Shown one piece after another: positions 63,768 to 64,000 of a stretch of 64,000 bases of DNA. Position 1 is the stretch's first letter, and each line of letters starts with the position of its first letter. This DNA comes from Brevundimonas sp. EYE_349 (GTDB lineage: Bacteria > Pseudomonadota > Alphaproteobacteria > Caulobacterales > Caulobacteraceae). The notes under the pieces were generated by a model. The model saw nothing but the letters and a program-made list of their open reading frames with translations. It had not been told where the DNA came from and made no database searches. The stretch covers positions 124,001 to 188,000 of the forward strand of contig NZ_JAHXPB010000003.1 in NCBI RefSeq assembly GCF_023147505.1, in the 5' to 3' direction. The position numbers were made by a program, and so were the translations under genes.

Positions 63768-63995
63768 ATGCGCACGACCCTCAACCTTGACGATGATGTG
63801 CTGAGCGCGGCCAGAGCCATGTCCGCTCGCACCGGCCGTCCACTTGGAAAGGTCGTTTCCGACCTGGCGCGAGAAACGCTGGAAGCGGAGACGCCGACGG
63901 TGGAGTTTCGCAACGGCATACCGCTCTTGCCTAACCGCAAGGGGGTTGTCGTCACGACAGAGCATATCAATGCGCTTCGCGAGGCGTTGGACTGA
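63768..63995 (+). CDS. VapB-type antitoxin
   Basis: 75 residues. RTTLNLDDDVLSAARAMSARTGR is the ribbon-helix-helix start of VapB-type antitoxins, and the C-terminal tail (FRNGIPLLPNRKGVVVTTEHINALRE) is the toxin-neutralising part seen in such proteins. The window ends 5 nt after its stop, so the expected VapC toxin gene is just outside. It is divergent from tolB. Confidence 0.85.
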   Translation: MRTTLNLDDDVLSAARAMSARTGRPLGKVVSDLARETLEAETPTVEFRNGIPLLPNRKGVVVTTEHINALREALD

Positions 63996-64000
63996 CGCTC

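Overview
The window is about 64 kb of GC-rich chromosome from an alphaproteobacterium of the Caulobacterales. Brevundimonas or a close relative is the most likely source. This rests on gene content and order (dnaG-rpoD; nrnC-lptC-lptA-lptB-rpoN-hpf-ptsN; zwf-pgl-edd-glk; tolB-pal-cpoB-tilS-ftsH; flgB-flgC-fliE divergent from fliO-fliP), the NrnC-type exonuclease, the TonB-rich iron locus and a CtrA-like TTAA palindrome between flagellar operons. No database search was possible, so the genus is an inference. Genes are densely packed, with many ATGA, GTGA and TGATG overlaps. No transposons, prophages or CRISPR arrays were seen.

Layout. 1-6.1 kb (minus): the 5' part of ligD, an extensin-like lipoprotein, a DUF2256 zinc protein, rpoD and dnaG. 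6.3-9.2 kb: a peptidoglycan-recycling pair, an S66 L,D-carboxypeptidase (minus) facing away from a MurC/Mpl-type ligase (plus), with an isochorismatase-fold protein. 9.3-17 kb (minus): an iron-uptake and ferric-reduction locus made of a TonB receptor, a PiuC-type dioxygenase, a PepSY membrane protein, a DUF2271 protein with a consensus flavinylation motif, a DUF4198 protein, ApbE and a membrane-anchored flavodoxin reductase. Three copies of TTGCGA-N5-TYGCAR precede its two transcription units. 17.1-21.1 kb (minus): the proteasome-like Anbu / transglutaminase / alpha-E / ATP-grasp cluster, a predicted peptide-synthesis and proteolysis system of unknown product. 21.2-22.4 kb: a ferredoxin-reductase-type flavoprotein.

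22.6-29.6 kb (plus): one his operon led by a TrpR-like regulator, in the order G-D-(C)B-H-A-F-IE. Its HisC-like domain is fused to HisB and lacks the PLP lysine. 29.7-34.7 kb (plus): zwf, pgl, edd and glk feed the Entner-Doudoroff pathway. 34.8-38.3 kb: small lipoproteins, hmgA, an Hsp20/DUF1150 pair and ptsN. 38.4-43.4 kb (minus): hpf, rpoN, the Lpt genes and nrnC, followed by tRNA-Leu(CAG). 43.9-46.8 kb (plus): three polysaccharide genes. 46.8-49.6 kb: flagellar genes and an HU protein. 49.7-57.2 kb: a 948-residue TPR protein, DUF983, a nucleotidyltransferase, thiD, a Gdx/SugE transporter, DUF486, folP and a GreA/Rnk-like protein. 57.3-63.6 kb (minus): ftsH, tilS, cpoB, pal and tolB. A VapB-type antitoxin gene lies at the right edge.

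A palindromic element with CGTCATCCT/AGGATGACG arms occurs four times between genes. The most interesting points are the Anbu/ATP-grasp cluster, the flavinylated ferric-reductase locus with its shared operator, the decayed HisC domain fused to HisB, and a three-unit 45-nt repeat between hisD and hisCB.
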